Assembly: GCA_965215025.1 (NCBI GenBank) | Contig: CBDCCV010000001.1 | Coordinates: 496,001 to 560,000 of the forward strand | Origin: CBDCCV01 sp965215025 | GTDB taxonomy: Bacteria; Bacteroidota; Rhodothermia; Rhodothermales; Salinibacteraceae | Reading direction: 5' to 3' | Length of the DNA: 64,000 nt | Part shown: positions 41,569-49,999 of the stretch, piece by piece | Numbering within the stretch: position 1 is the stretch's first letter | Layout of the letters: each line of letters begins with the position of its first letter | The notes under the pieces: generated by a model | Told to the model about the DNA's origin: nothing | The model's input: the letters and a program-made list of their open reading frames with translations, nothing else | Database searches by the model: none | Position numbers and translations under genes: made by a program

Positions 41569-43157
41569 GGCGGTGAGGCCAACGGGCGCTCGGCGCTCTG
41601 AAGAAGATACCCTTGGGCGAGGGCGCGGTAAGCGGCGGTCTGCTCTTCTTCCCACGCTGCGTCGCGGCCCAGCACCTCGGCCAGGAGCGCGGCCACGCGC
41701 GGCGCCGCCTCGATGCTCGCGCGCGCATCCAGGAGCAGAAGGCGCGTGCGGCGGGCGAGGACGTCCTCGACGGTGCGCGCCATCTCGTGCCGCGCCGCCC
41801 AGGCGACCTCGCCCGCGCGCGTGGCGAACGCCGGATGCAGCCGCCGGCCGTACCGCTCGTCTTCCTCGATGAGACGCTCGACAGCGGGCGCATCGGCGCC
41901 GTAGGCTTGGAGCGCGCCGAAGCGCTCGGCCTCCGGGTGGTGGCCGTGGAGCGGGAGCTTGGCCGTAGGCGAAGGCCGCTCGTCGAGGCCGGCAAGCAGG
42001 GCGGCCTGGTCAATGGTGTCCTCGGCCATCTTGCGGTACGTCGTCCACTTCCCGCCGGTGATGGTCACTAACCCCGAGCGCGCGATGTGCAGCGTGTGAT
42101 CGCGCGAGATGGAGGCCGTATTGCCGCCCTCGCCGCCCGCGCTCACAAGCGGGCGCAGGCCAGCGAAGGTGCTCAAGACGTCCTCCGGCGCGGGGTCTTT
42201 GGTGAGGTAGCGCGCGGCGTGCGTCAGGAGAAAGCTAAGCTCTTCGGCCAGCGGGCGCGGCTCCGCGGTGGCCTCTTCGACGGGCGTATCGGTGGTGCCG
42301 ACGACGACGCGCCCGTGCCACGGGATGGCGAAGAGCACGCGCCCGTCATCTGTTTTGGGGACCATGATGGCCGCCTCGCCCGGCAGGAACGACTTCTCCA
42401 GGACGATGTGGACGCCCTGGCTCGGCTGGATCATGGGGCGCGCGTCGGGGTCGTCCATCCGGCGGACGCTGTCGGTAAAAACGCCCGTGGCGTTGATGAC
42501 CACCTTCGCCGGGATCTCGTGCGCGCGGCCCGTTTCCGCATCGCGCGCGCGGACGCCGCGCACCTCGCCCTCTTCTTTTACAAGATCCGTCACCTCGAAG
42601 TAGTTGAGGAGCGTGGCGCCCTCGTCGGCGGCCGTCTGCGCCATCGCAATCGCCAGGCGCGCGTCGTCGAACTGCCCGTCGTAGTAGATCACGCCGCCCA
42701 GGAGGCCGTCCGGCTCGATGGTGGGAAGGTGGCGCAGCGTCTCCTCTTTGGAGAGGTGCTTCGAGCGGCCGAAGCCCTGGCGGCCGGCCAGGAGGTCGTA
42801 CATCTTCAGCCCGATGCCGTAGAACGGCCCCTCCCACCAGTCGTAGTTCGGCACGACGAAGGGCAGATTCGTGACGAGGTGCGGCGCGTTTTTGAGGAGG
42901 CGCCCGCGCTCTTTTAAGGCTTCGAGGACGAGCGCGATGTTGCCCTGGCGCAGGTAACGCACGCCGCCGTGGACGAGCTTCGTCGAGCGGCTCGACGTGC
43001 CCTTGGCGAAGTCGTGCCGCTCCAGCAAAAGCGCCCGGTAGCCGCGCGCGGCGGCCTCGATGGCGCACCCCAGCCCCGTAGCCCCCCCGCCAACGATGAC
43101 GAAGTCCCACGGCGCGTCCTGATCGTCGAGCGCGCGGAGCATGGCGTCGCGGTTCAT
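41565..43157 (-). CDS. glpD: Glycerol-3-phosphate dehydrogenase (FAD, aerobic)
   Basis: 530 residues from the ATG at 43157 (MNRDAMLRALDDQDAPWDF). FAD loop VIVGGGATGLGCAIEAAARG at 20-39, SSRSTKLVHGGVRYL, HGRVVVGTTDTPVEEAT and TITGGKWTTYRKMAED match GlpD. It oxidises sn-glycerol-3-phosphate to dihydroxyacetone phosphate at the membrane and reduces quinone. glpK is 402 bp upstream on the same strand. The stop codon and final codons lie at a palindromic repeat, so the last residues may not be ancestral. Confidence 0.96.
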   Translation of the reverse strand: MNRDAMLRALDDQDAPWDFVIVGGGATGLGCAIEAAARGYRALLLERHDFAKGTSSRSTKLVHGGVRYLRQGNIALVLEALKERGRLLKNAPHLVTNLPFVVPNYDWWEGPFYGIGLKMYDLLAGRQGFGRSKHLSKEETLRHLPTIEPDGLLGGVIYYDGQFDDARLAIAMAQTAADEGATLLNYFEVTDLVKEEGEVRGVRARDAETGRAHEIPAKVVINATGVFTDSVRRMDDPDARPMIQPSQGVHIVLEKSFLPGEAAIMVPKTDDGRVLFAIPWHGRVVVGTTDTPVEEATAEPRPLAEELSFLLTHAARYLTKDPAPEDVLSTFAGLRPLVSAGGEGGNTASISRDHTLHIARSGLVTITGGKWTTYRKMAEDTIDQAALLAGLDERPSPTAKLPLHGHHPEAERFGALQAYGADAPAVERLIEEDERYGRRLHPAFATRAGEVAWAARHEMARTVEDVLARRTRLLLLDARASIEAAPRVAALLAEVLGRDAAWEEEQTAAYRALAQGYLLQSAERPLASPP

Positions 43158-43249
43158 TTCTTTGGGCGAGTGGTGGGTGGCGAACGGCGAGTGGGACGCG
43201 CGGGAGCGCGGGGCGACGCATGACCTCACCGCCGCGGTCAAATCAGGAC

Positions 43250-43277
43250 GTAGGGGCTTGATGCGTCAAGCCTCTAC
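43250..43277. repeat. GTAGGGGCTTGATG palindrome
   Basis: GTAGGGGCTTGATG followed by CGTCAAGCCTCTAC, complementary except for two positions. The same core is found at 18520-18545. Confidence 0.88.
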
Positions 43278-43293
43278 GGCCGGCTCGGGGAAG

Positions 43294-43520
43294 GATTTGA
43301 TGATTGACTTTTTAATCGGGCAATACGGTTTGACTGGGCACCACGGCAGCGGCCTGAGTCCCTTCTCCCTTTATGGAAGAAGGACAGGATGAGGGTGAAC
43401 GAGCGAACGCGTTGCCACACCACGCCCCCTCACCCTGTCCCTCTCCCTCCAGGGGAGAGGGGACTTGGAGGGCTGCCGTGGTGCCTGGTTAATTTCTCAA
43501 AGACCATCATCAAACCCCTA
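43294..43520. repeat. Long palindromic intergenic element, copy 2
   Basis: Both ends carry TTTGATGAT and GGCACCACGGCAGC in opposite orientation. Inside them, CTTCTCCCT...GGACAGGATGAGGG pairs with CCCTCACCCTGTCC...GGGAGAGG. The whole ~225 bp could fold as a single hairpin. Its right end reads GTAGGGGTTTGATGATGG on the minus strand, which connects it to the GTAGGG family. It shares its ordered segments with 16551-16770. Confidence 0.85.
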
Positions 43521-43559
43521 CGGCTGCCGGGGCGTCCGCGTAGGGCGGGCCGTCCTTCG

Positions 43560-45068
43560 TCAAGTGTCCGTCGCCGCATCGCTGGCCCAGGCGCGGGCGC
43601 GGCCGAGGGCGCGGCGCCAGCCCGCGCGCATGGCCTCGGCGGTGGCGCGGTCGGGCGCGGGCGTGAACGTCTGGTCCTCTTTCCACTGCCGAGTGATGGC
43701 GCCCTCGTCTTTCCAGAAGCCCACGGCTAAGCCGGCGAGGTAGGCCGCGCCCAGCGCCGTCGTCTCGGTAATCTGCGGGCGGACGACGGGGGTGCCCAGG
43801 AGATCGGCCTGGAGCTGGAGCAGGAGGTTGTTGGCCGCCGCGCCGCCGTCCGCGCGCAGCTCCTCCACGGCGAGGCCGGCGTCGGCCTGCATGGCCTCGG
43901 CCACGTCGGACACCTGGTGGGCGATGCCCTCCAAGGCGGCGCGCGCGAGGTGACCGCGCTCGGTGCCGCGCGTCAGGCCCACGATGGTGCCGCGCGCGTG
44001 GGGGTCCCAATGCGGCGCGCCCAGCCCCGCCAGCGCCGGCACGAAGTACACGCCGTCCGTATCGTCCACCGACCGCGCCAGCGCCTCGACCTCCTCGGCT
44101 GAGCGGATGATCCCGAGGCCGTCGCGCAGCCACTGCACCACCGCCCCGGCGATGAAGACGCTGCCTTCGAGCGCGTACTCGGTCGGCCGCTCGCCCCGCT
44201 TCCAGGCCACCGTGGTGATGAGGCCCGTTTCCGAGGCGACGGCCTCGGCGCCCGTGTGCATCAGCAGAAAGCAGCCCGTGCCGTACGTGTTCTTGGCCAG
44301 GCCGGGCGAGGTGCAGCGCTGCCCGAAAAGCGCCGCCTGCTGATCGCCCGCGATGCCGGCGATGGGGATGGGCGCGGCGAAGAGGTCGGCGGCCGTCTCG
44401 CCGTAGACCTCGCTGGAGGAGCGCACCTCGGGGAGCATCGCGCGCGGGATCTGCATGATCTCCAGAAGCTCGTCGTCCCACGTGCCGGTGTGGATGTTGA
44501 AGAGGAGCGTGCGCGAGGCGTTCGTCACGTCGGTGATGTGCAGCGCGCCGCCGGTGAGCTTCCACACGAGCCAGGCGTCCACCGTGCCGAAGGCGAGGCG
44601 GCCGGCCTCGGCCTTTTCGCGCGCGCCGTCTACGTGGTCGAGCAGCCAGCGCACCTTCGTCCCGGCAAAGTACGAGTCGAGGACGAGGCCCGTCTTCCGG
44701 CGGAAGAGCGGCTCGTGGCCCTCGGCTTTGAGCCGGTCGCAGAGGCCGGCCGTGCGGCGGTCCTGCCAAACGATGGCGCGGTGGACTGGTTGGCCCGTCT
44801 CACGATCCCACACGATGGCCGTCTCGCGCTGGTTCGTGATGCCGATGGCGGCGAGGTCCTTGGCCTTGAGGCCCGCGCGCGAGACGGCCTCGGAGGCCAC
44901 GCCGATCTGCGAACTCCAGATCTCGCCGGGATCGTGCTCGACCCAGCCCGGCTCGGGGAAGTGCTGCGCAAACTCCTTCTGCGCCGAGGCTTTGACCGTG
45001 CCCTCCGGCCCGAAGACGATGGCGCGCGAGCTTGTCGTACCTTGGTCGAGGGCCAGGACGTACGACAT
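43560..45068 (-). CDS. glpK: Glycerol kinase
   Basis: 502 residues from the ATG at 45068 (MSYVLALDQGTTSSRAIVF). FGGY-family motifs are present: ITNQRETAIVWDRETGQPVH, AIVWQDRRTAGLCD, GIAGDQQAALFGQ, the ATP-site Gly-rich ELRADGGAAANNLLLQLQAD and TALGAAYLAGLAVG. It phosphorylates glycerol to glycerol-3-phosphate for glpD. A TATACT -10 box is visible on the minus strand at 45119-45114. Confidence 0.98.
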   Translation of the reverse strand: MSYVLALDQGTTSSRAIVFGPEGTVKASAQKEFAQHFPEPGWVEHDPGEIWSSQIGVASEAVSRAGLKAKDLAAIGITNQRETAIVWDRETGQPVHRAIVWQDRRTAGLCDRLKAEGHEPLFRRKTGLVLDSYFAGTKVRWLLDHVDGAREKAEAGRLAFGTVDAWLVWKLTGGALHITDVTNASRTLLFNIHTGTWDDELLEIMQIPRAMLPEVRSSSEVYGETAADLFAAPIPIAGIAGDQQAALFGQRCTSPGLAKNTYGTGCFLLMHTGAEAVASETGLITTVAWKRGERPTEYALEGSVFIAGAVVQWLRDGLGIIRSAEEVEALARSVDDTDGVYFVPALAGLGAPHWDPHARGTIVGLTRGTERGHLARAALEGIAHQVSDVAEAMQADAGLAVEELRADGGAAANNLLLQLQADLLGTPVVRPQITETTALGAAYLAGLAVGFWKDEGAITRQWKEDQTFTPAPDRATAEAMRAGWRRALGRARAWASDAATDT

Positions 45069-45113
45069 GGCGCGGGGCGGATGAGTGGCGCGGGCAGACT
45101 TCCGAGCATCCGC

Positions 45114-45119
45114 AGTATA
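45114..45119 (-). promoter_or_regulatory. Possible -10 box (TATACT) of glpK
   Basis: TATACT on the minus strand, 45 bp before the glpK start. No clear -35 hexamer at 17 bp. Confidence 0.35.
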
Positions 45120-45206
45120 CAAAACGGCGCGACGCGAAGCGATGGGGGCCGGGTGTGGGTGTCGTAGCGGAGGCTGTCTTTTGCAGAGACGGTCTCGCCA
45201 GGCCCG

Positions 45207-45238
45207 GAGACTCCCCTCCTGGACAGGGGGGGAGCTTG
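45207..45238. repeat. GGAGACTCCCCTCCTG inverted repeat
   Basis: CTCCCCTCCTG pairs with CAGGGGGGAG after a GGA loop. Same opening string as 24893-24930. Confidence 0.6.
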
Positions 45239-45287
45239 CTTGGCTTAACGGACGGCCCCCTGGCTGCCCCCTCATCAGTCGTCGCGC

Positions 45288-45581
45288 TCACCGAAAAACA
45301 ATCTCGTCGATGAGGTCCTGGCCGAGTTCGCCGTTGAGGCGGTCGCGCCAGGCGCGGCGGCGCATGTGCAGCTCCTGCCGCCACGCCGAGGAGGTGATCT
45401 TGACGTAAAGCCGCGCGCCCTTCACCCAAGCCGAGTGCGTGACGCCGTTGATCTGCGGCCCGGCGATGGCGGCCCACGTCTCGATCACGCGCGCCTTGTC
45501 GAGGCCGGGGCGCAGGCCCATCCGGTCGATGAGCACCTTGAGCACGTCGCCGAGGGGTTGCGGGCTGCGGTTGCGAGCCAT
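45288..45581 (-). CDS. DUF721 (DciA-like) protein
   Basis: 97 residues: PLGDVLKVLIDRMGLRPGLDKARVIETWAAIAG, then LYVKITSSAWRQELHMRRRAWRDRLN, typical of DUF721 proteins. DUF721 includes DciA, a loader of the replicative helicase in many bacteria lacking DnaC. This short Bacteroidota-type version lacks extra domains. Replication role inferred from family only. Confidence 0.9.
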   Translation of the reverse strand: MARNRSPQPLGDVLKVLIDRMGLRPGLDKARVIETWAAIAGPQINGVTHSAWVKGARLYVKITSSAWRQELHMRRRAWRDRLNGELGQDLIDEIVFR

Positions 45582-45886
45582 AGAGCGCGCGGGTGGAGGT
45601 CAAGAGGAAACGGGCGACTCTAACGGCGGGCCGGCTGCGTGGTTTTCTGCGCTCTGCCCGGAGGCGCGGCTCTGCCCGGAGGCGCGGCTCTGCCCGGAGG
45701 CGGCAGCGGCGAGGCGCAGCCGCCGGCGTGAACCGCCCGGACGCGGGCGCGTACTGCACGCGCGGTGCGCAACGGCTCCCCAGCGCCTTGTGCCGGCCGC
45801 GTTACTTTCGGGCGCGGCGCGGCGGCTTGTGTGCTGCCGAGGCGTCCGCGCGCTCTCCTCTCTCGGCTACCTGTACGTTTTCGTCC
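45582..45886. other. 305-bp divergent spacer upstream of tolC
   Basis: Contains an 18-bp tandem repeat (45651-45706) and otherwise GC-rich sequence without a supported gene. It must carry the promoters for the DUF721 gene and tolC, but I cannot define them. Confidence 0.5.
45651..45706. repeat. Tandem repeat, 18-bp unit, about 2.6 copies
   Basis: Unit GAGGCGCGGCTCTGCCCG at 45661-45678 and 45679-45696, with partial copies on both sides (GCTCTGCCCG before; GAGGCGGC after). Confidence 0.9.
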
Positions 45887-47338
45887 ATGCCTTTGTACGT
45901 CGCTGCGCTGCGCAGTCTGCTCGTGTACGGCTTGCTTGCTGCCTTCTTCTCGCCCCCCGCCGCCGCGCAGCTTGCTGAGCCGGCCCCCGGCTACGCCGCA
46001 GGCGGCGACACCGTGCGCGTCTCGCTCGGAGAGGCGCTGCGGCGCGCGCTCGCGGCCAGCCCGGAGGTGGACCAGCGCCAGGCGCAGCGCCGCTTTGCCG
46101 AGGCGCGCCTGGGCGAGGCCCGCGCCAGCCGCTTCCTCCCCGAGTTCGAGCTGAGCACCGTGCACGCCGCGGCCCCCGGCCTCGAGAACGTCCCCGCCGG
46201 CGCCGATACCGACGCGCTCTACCTCCTCCCCGAGGTCGAGAACGACTGGAGCGACCTCCGCCCCTTCAACGCCTATAACATCGACTTCGGCCAGCCGGTG
46301 TGGACGTGGGGCGAGCTTGGCGGCTCCATCCGCGCGGCGCGCTACGGCGTCCTCGTCGAAGAGGCCGAGACGGACGCCCGGGCGCTCGCGGTGGCCCTGC
46401 GCGCGGGCGAGACGTACTTCAACGTCCTCCTCACCGAAGCGCTCAGCCGCCTTACCGAGCGCGCCGGCGAGACGGTGGACCGCGCCCAGCGTGAGGTAAA
46501 CCGCCTCTTAGAAGAAGGCGACAGCAGCGTGGACGACGCCGACCTCTTCCAGCTCCGCATCACCGAGCAGGAGTTCAGGCGCCGCGTCGTCGAGGTCGAG
46601 GAGCGGCGGCGGCTGGCGGCCTCGGCCCTGGCGCGCCAGCTCTTCCTGCCCGAAGGCGTCGTCGCCACGGCGGACACGAGCGTGCTGGCGCCGCTGGCCT
46701 TCGAGCTGGACAGCCTCGCCTTCTACACCGACCTCGCCCTGCGCACGCGCCCGGAGGTTGAGCAGGCGCGCGCCGGCCTCGCCGCGCGCAACGCCCTCGT
46801 CGAGGTGGCGCGCTCGGACTACTACCCGAAGCTCTTCTTAGGCGGCTCCTTTGGCAGCCGCTACGCGGCGGGCCGCTTCCGGCAGGAGAGCGCCTACGTG
46901 GGCGACCCCTTCGTGGGCAACACCACGCAGGCGGCCTTCAGCGTCCGCATGGACCTCAACCTCTGGCGCACGCGCGCGCGCGTGGAGCAGGCCGAGGCCG
47001 AGCGCAACGAGGTCCGCTTCCAGCAGGAGGCCGCCGGGCAGCTCATCCGCTTCGAGGTCGAAGAGGCGTACCGCAACGTGCGGATCGCCGAGGCGGCGCT
47101 CGCCGCCAGCGACACCTCGCTCCAGATCAGCGGCGAGTGGTTGCGTGTTGAACAGCTTAACTTCGACTTCGGCTTTGGCGAACCCGAAAACCTCGTCTCC
47201 GCCACGCAGGCTGACCTCGAACTCCAGGCCGCCTACTACGAGGCCGTGCGCGATTACAACGTGACCGTCCTGCGCCTCCTCCGCGCCGTGGGCGTCCTCG
47301 CCACGCCCGACGAAGCTGGCATACTTGTTGACTTGTAA
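45887..47338 (+). CDS. TolC-family outer membrane efflux protein
   Basis: 483 residues from the ATG at 45887, which begins a signal peptide (SLLVYGLLAAFFSPPAAAQ). Two OEP repeats are visible, each with long helices and a conserved Leu-Asn-Leu-Trp-like segment (VSLGEALRRALAASPEVDQ; MDLNLWRTRARVEQAEAERN; NLVSATQADLELQAAYYEAVRDYN). It forms an outer-membrane channel for an export pump. mlaC follows after 94 bp, so the two may share a transcript. Confidence 0.92.
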   Translation: MPLYVAALRSLLVYGLLAAFFSPPAAAQLAEPAPGYAAGGDTVRVSLGEALRRALAASPEVDQRQAQRRFAEARLGEARASRFLPEFELSTVHAAAPGLENVPAGADTDALYLLPEVENDWSDLRPFNAYNIDFGQPVWTWGELGGSIRAARYGVLVEEAETDARALAVALRAGETYFNVLLTEALSRLTERAGETVDRAQREVNRLLEEGDSSVDDADLFQLRITEQEFRRRVVEVEERRRLAASALARQLFLPEGVVATADTSVLAPLAFELDSLAFYTDLALRTRPEVEQARAGLAARNALVEVARSDYYPKLFLGGSFGSRYAAGRFRQESAYVGDPFVGNTTQAAFSVRMDLNLWRTRARVEQAEAERNEVRFQQEAAGQLIRFEVEEAYRNVRIAEAALAASDTSLQISGEWLRVEQLNFDFGFGEPENLVSATQADLELQAAYYEAVRDYNVTVLRLLRAVGVLATPDEAGILVDL

Positions 47339-47432
47339 CCAACCGAACGACAGCCTCCTGACGATCCGGCGCGGCTGCCGTGCTCTGCACTCGCCGCGCC
47401 CGTTTCCTCTCCACAGCTACCGCTTGTCCACC

Positions 47433-48050
47433 ATGATACACAGAGCTTTTGCCTTTTTCGTGACCGGCCTTTTCTGTCTTGGCATCTTTGCCGGACAGGC
47501 GCTCGCGCAAGACGCTGCCGAGCGCGAAGACGAGATCCGCACCCTCCTCGAAGCGCGCGACGCCGAGATCAAGAGCACCCTCGGCGATGCGCAGGCCGGC
47601 AACCTGAGCGCTCAGCAGCGCGCAACGCTGAAAACACTCGTCAACGGCGTGATCGACTTCCGCGCGATGGGCCAGGCCGCCCTCGGCCCCTACTGGAAAG
47701 ACCTCTCGGCCGATCAGAAAAATGAATTCATTGAGGTCTTTAGCGACATCGTGCGCGAGCAGTCCCTGGCGAACCTCGAGCCGTACCGCGCCGAGGTCAC
47801 CTACAAGAACATCGACGTGACGGACGACAACGCCTACGTCACCACCACGACGGTGTACGACGGCGAGCCGATCACCGTGGAGTACGCCATGCACTACGCC
47901 GACGGCGAGTGGCGCGCCACCGACATCATCATCGACCAGGTGAGCACCGTGGGCGGCTACGAGCGCTCGTTCCAGACGGTCATCCGCAAAAAAGGCTTCG
48001 ACGCGCTGATGACGAGCCTGCGCAAGAAGCGCCAGAAGATCATGAGCTAA
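47433..48050 (+). CDS. mlaC: MlaC/Ttg2D-family periplasmic phospholipid-binding protein
   Basis: 205 residues from the ATG at 47433, with a signal peptide ending FAGQALAQ. VNGVIDFRAMGQAALGPYWKDLSADQKNEFIEVFSDIVREQ and the final YERSFQTVIRKKGFDALMTSLRKK are characteristic of MlaC. It shuttles phospholipid between the membranes with MlaA and MlaFEDB; those partners are not in this window. Confidence 0.92.
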   Translation: MIHRAFAFFVTGLFCLGIFAGQALAQDAAEREDEIRTLLEARDAEIKSTLGDAQAGNLSAQQRATLKTLVNGVIDFRAMGQAALGPYWKDLSADQKNEFIEVFSDIVREQSLANLEPYRAEVTYKNIDVTDDNAYVTTTTVYDGEPITVEYAMHYADGEWRATDIIIDQVSTVGGYERSFQTVIRKKGFDALMTSLRKKRQKIMS

Positions 48051-48061
48051 ACCGCGCTTTT

Positions 48062-48131
48062 GACGAGAGACGACGGACGGATGCCGACAGCGATGCGCGC
48101 TGCCCGCCGTCCGTTCGTCCACCGTCTGCCG
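48062..48131. repeat. Inverted repeat (GACGACGGACGA family)
   Basis: Left arm GACGAGAGACGACGGACGG (48062-48080) and right arm CCGTCCGTTCGTCCACCGTC (about 48107-48126), separated by a CG-rich loop, in the mlaC-glycosyltransferase spacer (48051-48272). Confidence 0.75.
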
Positions 48132-48272
48132 AGAAGCATCCATGCCGTCCTGGCGCCTCGCTGGGGCTGGCGTTTTCGAGCAGGGTTCGCAGCGGCTCGA
48201 AAACATCGGTCCCGGCGGGGCGTAGGGGCAACCGTTATTTCCGGCCTCCCACCTCATCCAGAAGAGAGTCCC

Positions 48273-49328
48273 TTGCCAACGGAAGGCTACGTCTTGCACA
48301 GCTACGGGCCGGCGCGTTACGTGCGCCACGCGGCCGCCTCGGTGGTCACGCTACGCCGGCACGACGCCCGGCGCCCCGTCGCGCTCTACTGCCCGGAGGA
48401 GCACGCCGCGCTCCTCAGGCGCCACGGCCTTGACCGGCTCTTCGCGCGCATCGAGATCCTGCCCGAGGCGCACCGCTCCATCGTCGGCTTCAAGCATCAC
48501 CTCTACCGCTTCGCCCCGTTCGAGCGCTCGCTCTTCGTGGACGCCGACGTGGTGTGGTGCAAGAATCCGGACGCGCTCTGGCAGCAGCTTTCGGCCTTCC
48601 CGTTCACGGCCACCGGCCTCGAGCACGCTGACGTGTTCTTCGGCGCCTCGAAGAGCGTGGGCGTGGTGGCCGACGTGCTCTTGGACCGCCGCCGCCGCAC
48701 GCTGCGCCGCTTCGGGCTGACGCACCTGCCGCGCGTGCAGGCCGGCATGATCTACGTCCAAGACCGCGGCCTCGCGCGGGAGGTCTGCCAGACGGCGCAG
48801 CACTTCCTCGAGCGGCGCGACGAGACGCACTTCCGCAGCCGCCTCGACGAAAAAGGCCGCGCTGAGGAGTCGTGCGAGTGGAGCCTGGCCATGGCCATGG
48901 CCCGCCTCAAGCTCCCCGTCTTCCCCTGGCTCCAGGGCCACAACAGCCCGCAGGTGGACTTCGTCGAAGGGCTGACGGACTACGACCTCAACTTCCGCCA
49001 CGTGCAGTGCCGCTACTACTGCGACAAGCTCGTGTACGACCTGCGCGGCATCCAGACGGAATGGCTGCGCGACGCCCTCATCGGCGCGCTGAGCCGCCTG
49101 CCGGGCCGGGGCGATTTCCTGGAGGTGACGCCCTTTGCGCTGCACTTCGGATGGCTTCACCACAAGCAGCCGTTCCACGACTTCGCCGCGCGCACGTGGG
49201 GGCGCCTCACGCGCCGGCAGAAGCCGCAGCCGAAGCGCGTGGCCGCCGCCCTCCCCGCTAACGGCTCCACGGTCGGGGGCGACGGCGCCATCGGTGAGGT
49301 CGTCAGCCAGGAGGCGGCGGGCCGGTGA
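48273..49328 (+). CDS. Glycosyltransferase-like protein with DxD motif
   Basis: The start is uncertain. TTG at 48273 with AGAGAG upstream is preferred; an ATG at 48081 or 48060 would add about 70 residues from repeat DNA. From 48273 the product has 351 residues: GYVLHSYGPARYVRHAAASVVTLRR, then RSLFVDADVVWCKNPDALW with a DAD metal motif, and LPRVQAGMIYVQDRG. This resembles GT-A-fold, GT8/GT32-like transferases. No membrane helices are seen. The 3' end overlaps the convergent mocA-like gene by 26 bp. Donor and acceptor unknown. Confidence 0.7.
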   Translation: MPTEGYVLHSYGPARYVRHAAASVVTLRRHDARRPVALYCPEEHAALLRRHGLDRLFARIEILPEAHRSIVGFKHHLYRFAPFERSLFVDADVVWCKNPDALWQQLSAFPFTATGLEHADVFFGASKSVGVVADVLLDRRRRTLRRFGLTHLPRVQAGMIYVQDRGLAREVCQTAQHFLERRDETHFRSRLDEKGRAEESCEWSLAMAMARLKLPVFPWLQGHNSPQVDFVEGLTDYDLNFRHVQCRYYCDKLVYDLRGIQTEWLRDALIGALSRLPGRGDFLEVTPFALHFGWLHHKQPFHDFAARTWGRLTRRQKPQPKRVAAALPANGSTVGGDGAIGEVVSQEAAGR

Positions 49329-49926
49329 GCCGGGCGTAGGCCGCAGGCGTGTCCACGTCGCGCACCACGCCGGGGTCCTCTACGGCCACCTCGATGACGG
49401 CTTTCTGATGCCGCTTGAGAACGGACCGCGCGCCGCCATCGCCGCCGAGTTGCAGAAGCGCGTCGCGGTGCGCCCGTCCGAAGAGCACCGGATGTCCACG
49501 CCGCCCCCTGTAGACGGGCACGCAGATGGCCTCCGGTGAGGCCGCCTCCGCAAACCGCGCGCAGAGCAGCACCGGCGTCGCCGCGCCGAGCAGCGGCATA
49601 TCTCCCAAACCGATGAGGTAGCCGGCGGCCTCTTCCGAAGCCGCCTCCACGCCGCAGCGGATGGACGAGGCCATGCCCGAGGCGTAGTCCGCGTTGCGGG
49701 CCACGCGCACCGGCAGCCTTGACAGCACCGCGCACACGGCGTCCTCCTCGTGCCCCGTCACCACGACGACCTCGGCCACCGGCGCGCTTAGCACCGTCCG
49801 GACGGCGCGTTCAAGGATCGTCCCGCCCGCGAGCGGCAAGAGCAGCTTGTTCGCCGCCCCCATCCGCCGGGACAGCCCGGCCGCCAGGACGACGGCGCTC
49901 ACGTGTTCGTGTGCCTGCGTGCTCAT
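49303..49926 (-). CDS. MocA/MobA-like molybdenum-cofactor nucleotidyltransferase
   Basis: 207 residues from the ATG at 49926; a GTG at 49902 at the edge of an inverted repeat is an alternative. VSAVVLAAGLSRRMGAANKLLLPLAG is the NTP-binding loop (LAAGxSxRMG-K). YLIGLGDMPLLG carries the metal-binding DMP, and VPVYRGRRGHPVLFGR plus GDGGARSVL follow, as in MocA cytidylyltransferases. It should make molybdopterin cytosine dinucleotide, the form used by xanthine-dehydrogenase-family enzymes. It is followed upstream by xdhC (73 bp). Confidence 0.9.
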   Translation of the reverse strand: MSTQAHEHVSAVVLAAGLSRRMGAANKLLLPLAGGTILERAVRTVLSAPVAEVVVVTGHEEDAVCAVLSRLPVRVARNADYASGMASSIRCGVEAASEEAAGYLIGLGDMPLLGAATPVLLCARFAEAASPEAICVPVYRGRRGHPVLFGRAHRDALLQLGGDGGARSVLKRHQKAVIEVAVEDPGVVRDVDTPAAYARLTGPPPPG

Positions 49927-49997
49927 GTGCTCACGTTCTTCTACTTGAACAGGGACGCCCCGGCCTGAACACGTAAACACCTCCACACGAACACGTG
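49900..49997. repeat. Inverted repeat CACGTGTTCGTGTG around the mocA-like start
   Basis: CACGTGTTCGTGTG (49900-49913) is exactly reverse-complemented at 49984-49997, with an 70-bp loop rich in CGTGT/ACACG words. The left arm lies in the first codons of the mocA-like gene, and the right arm reaches two bases from the xdhC stop. Confidence 0.85.
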
Positions 49998-49999
49998 CA

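Larger units (their letters stand above)
43158..43559. other. 402-bp spacer made of repeats between glpK and glpD
   Basis: The gap contains the 43250-43277 palindrome and the long element at 43294-43520. No gene is visible. Confidence 0.7.

Noticed and set aside
48060..48272. ATG at 48060 or 48081 as the start of the glycosyltransferase
   Set aside because: The added ~70 residues come from the GACGACGGACGA repeat and an Arg-rich spacer. The family-like sequence begins at 48273, with a better upstream signal.
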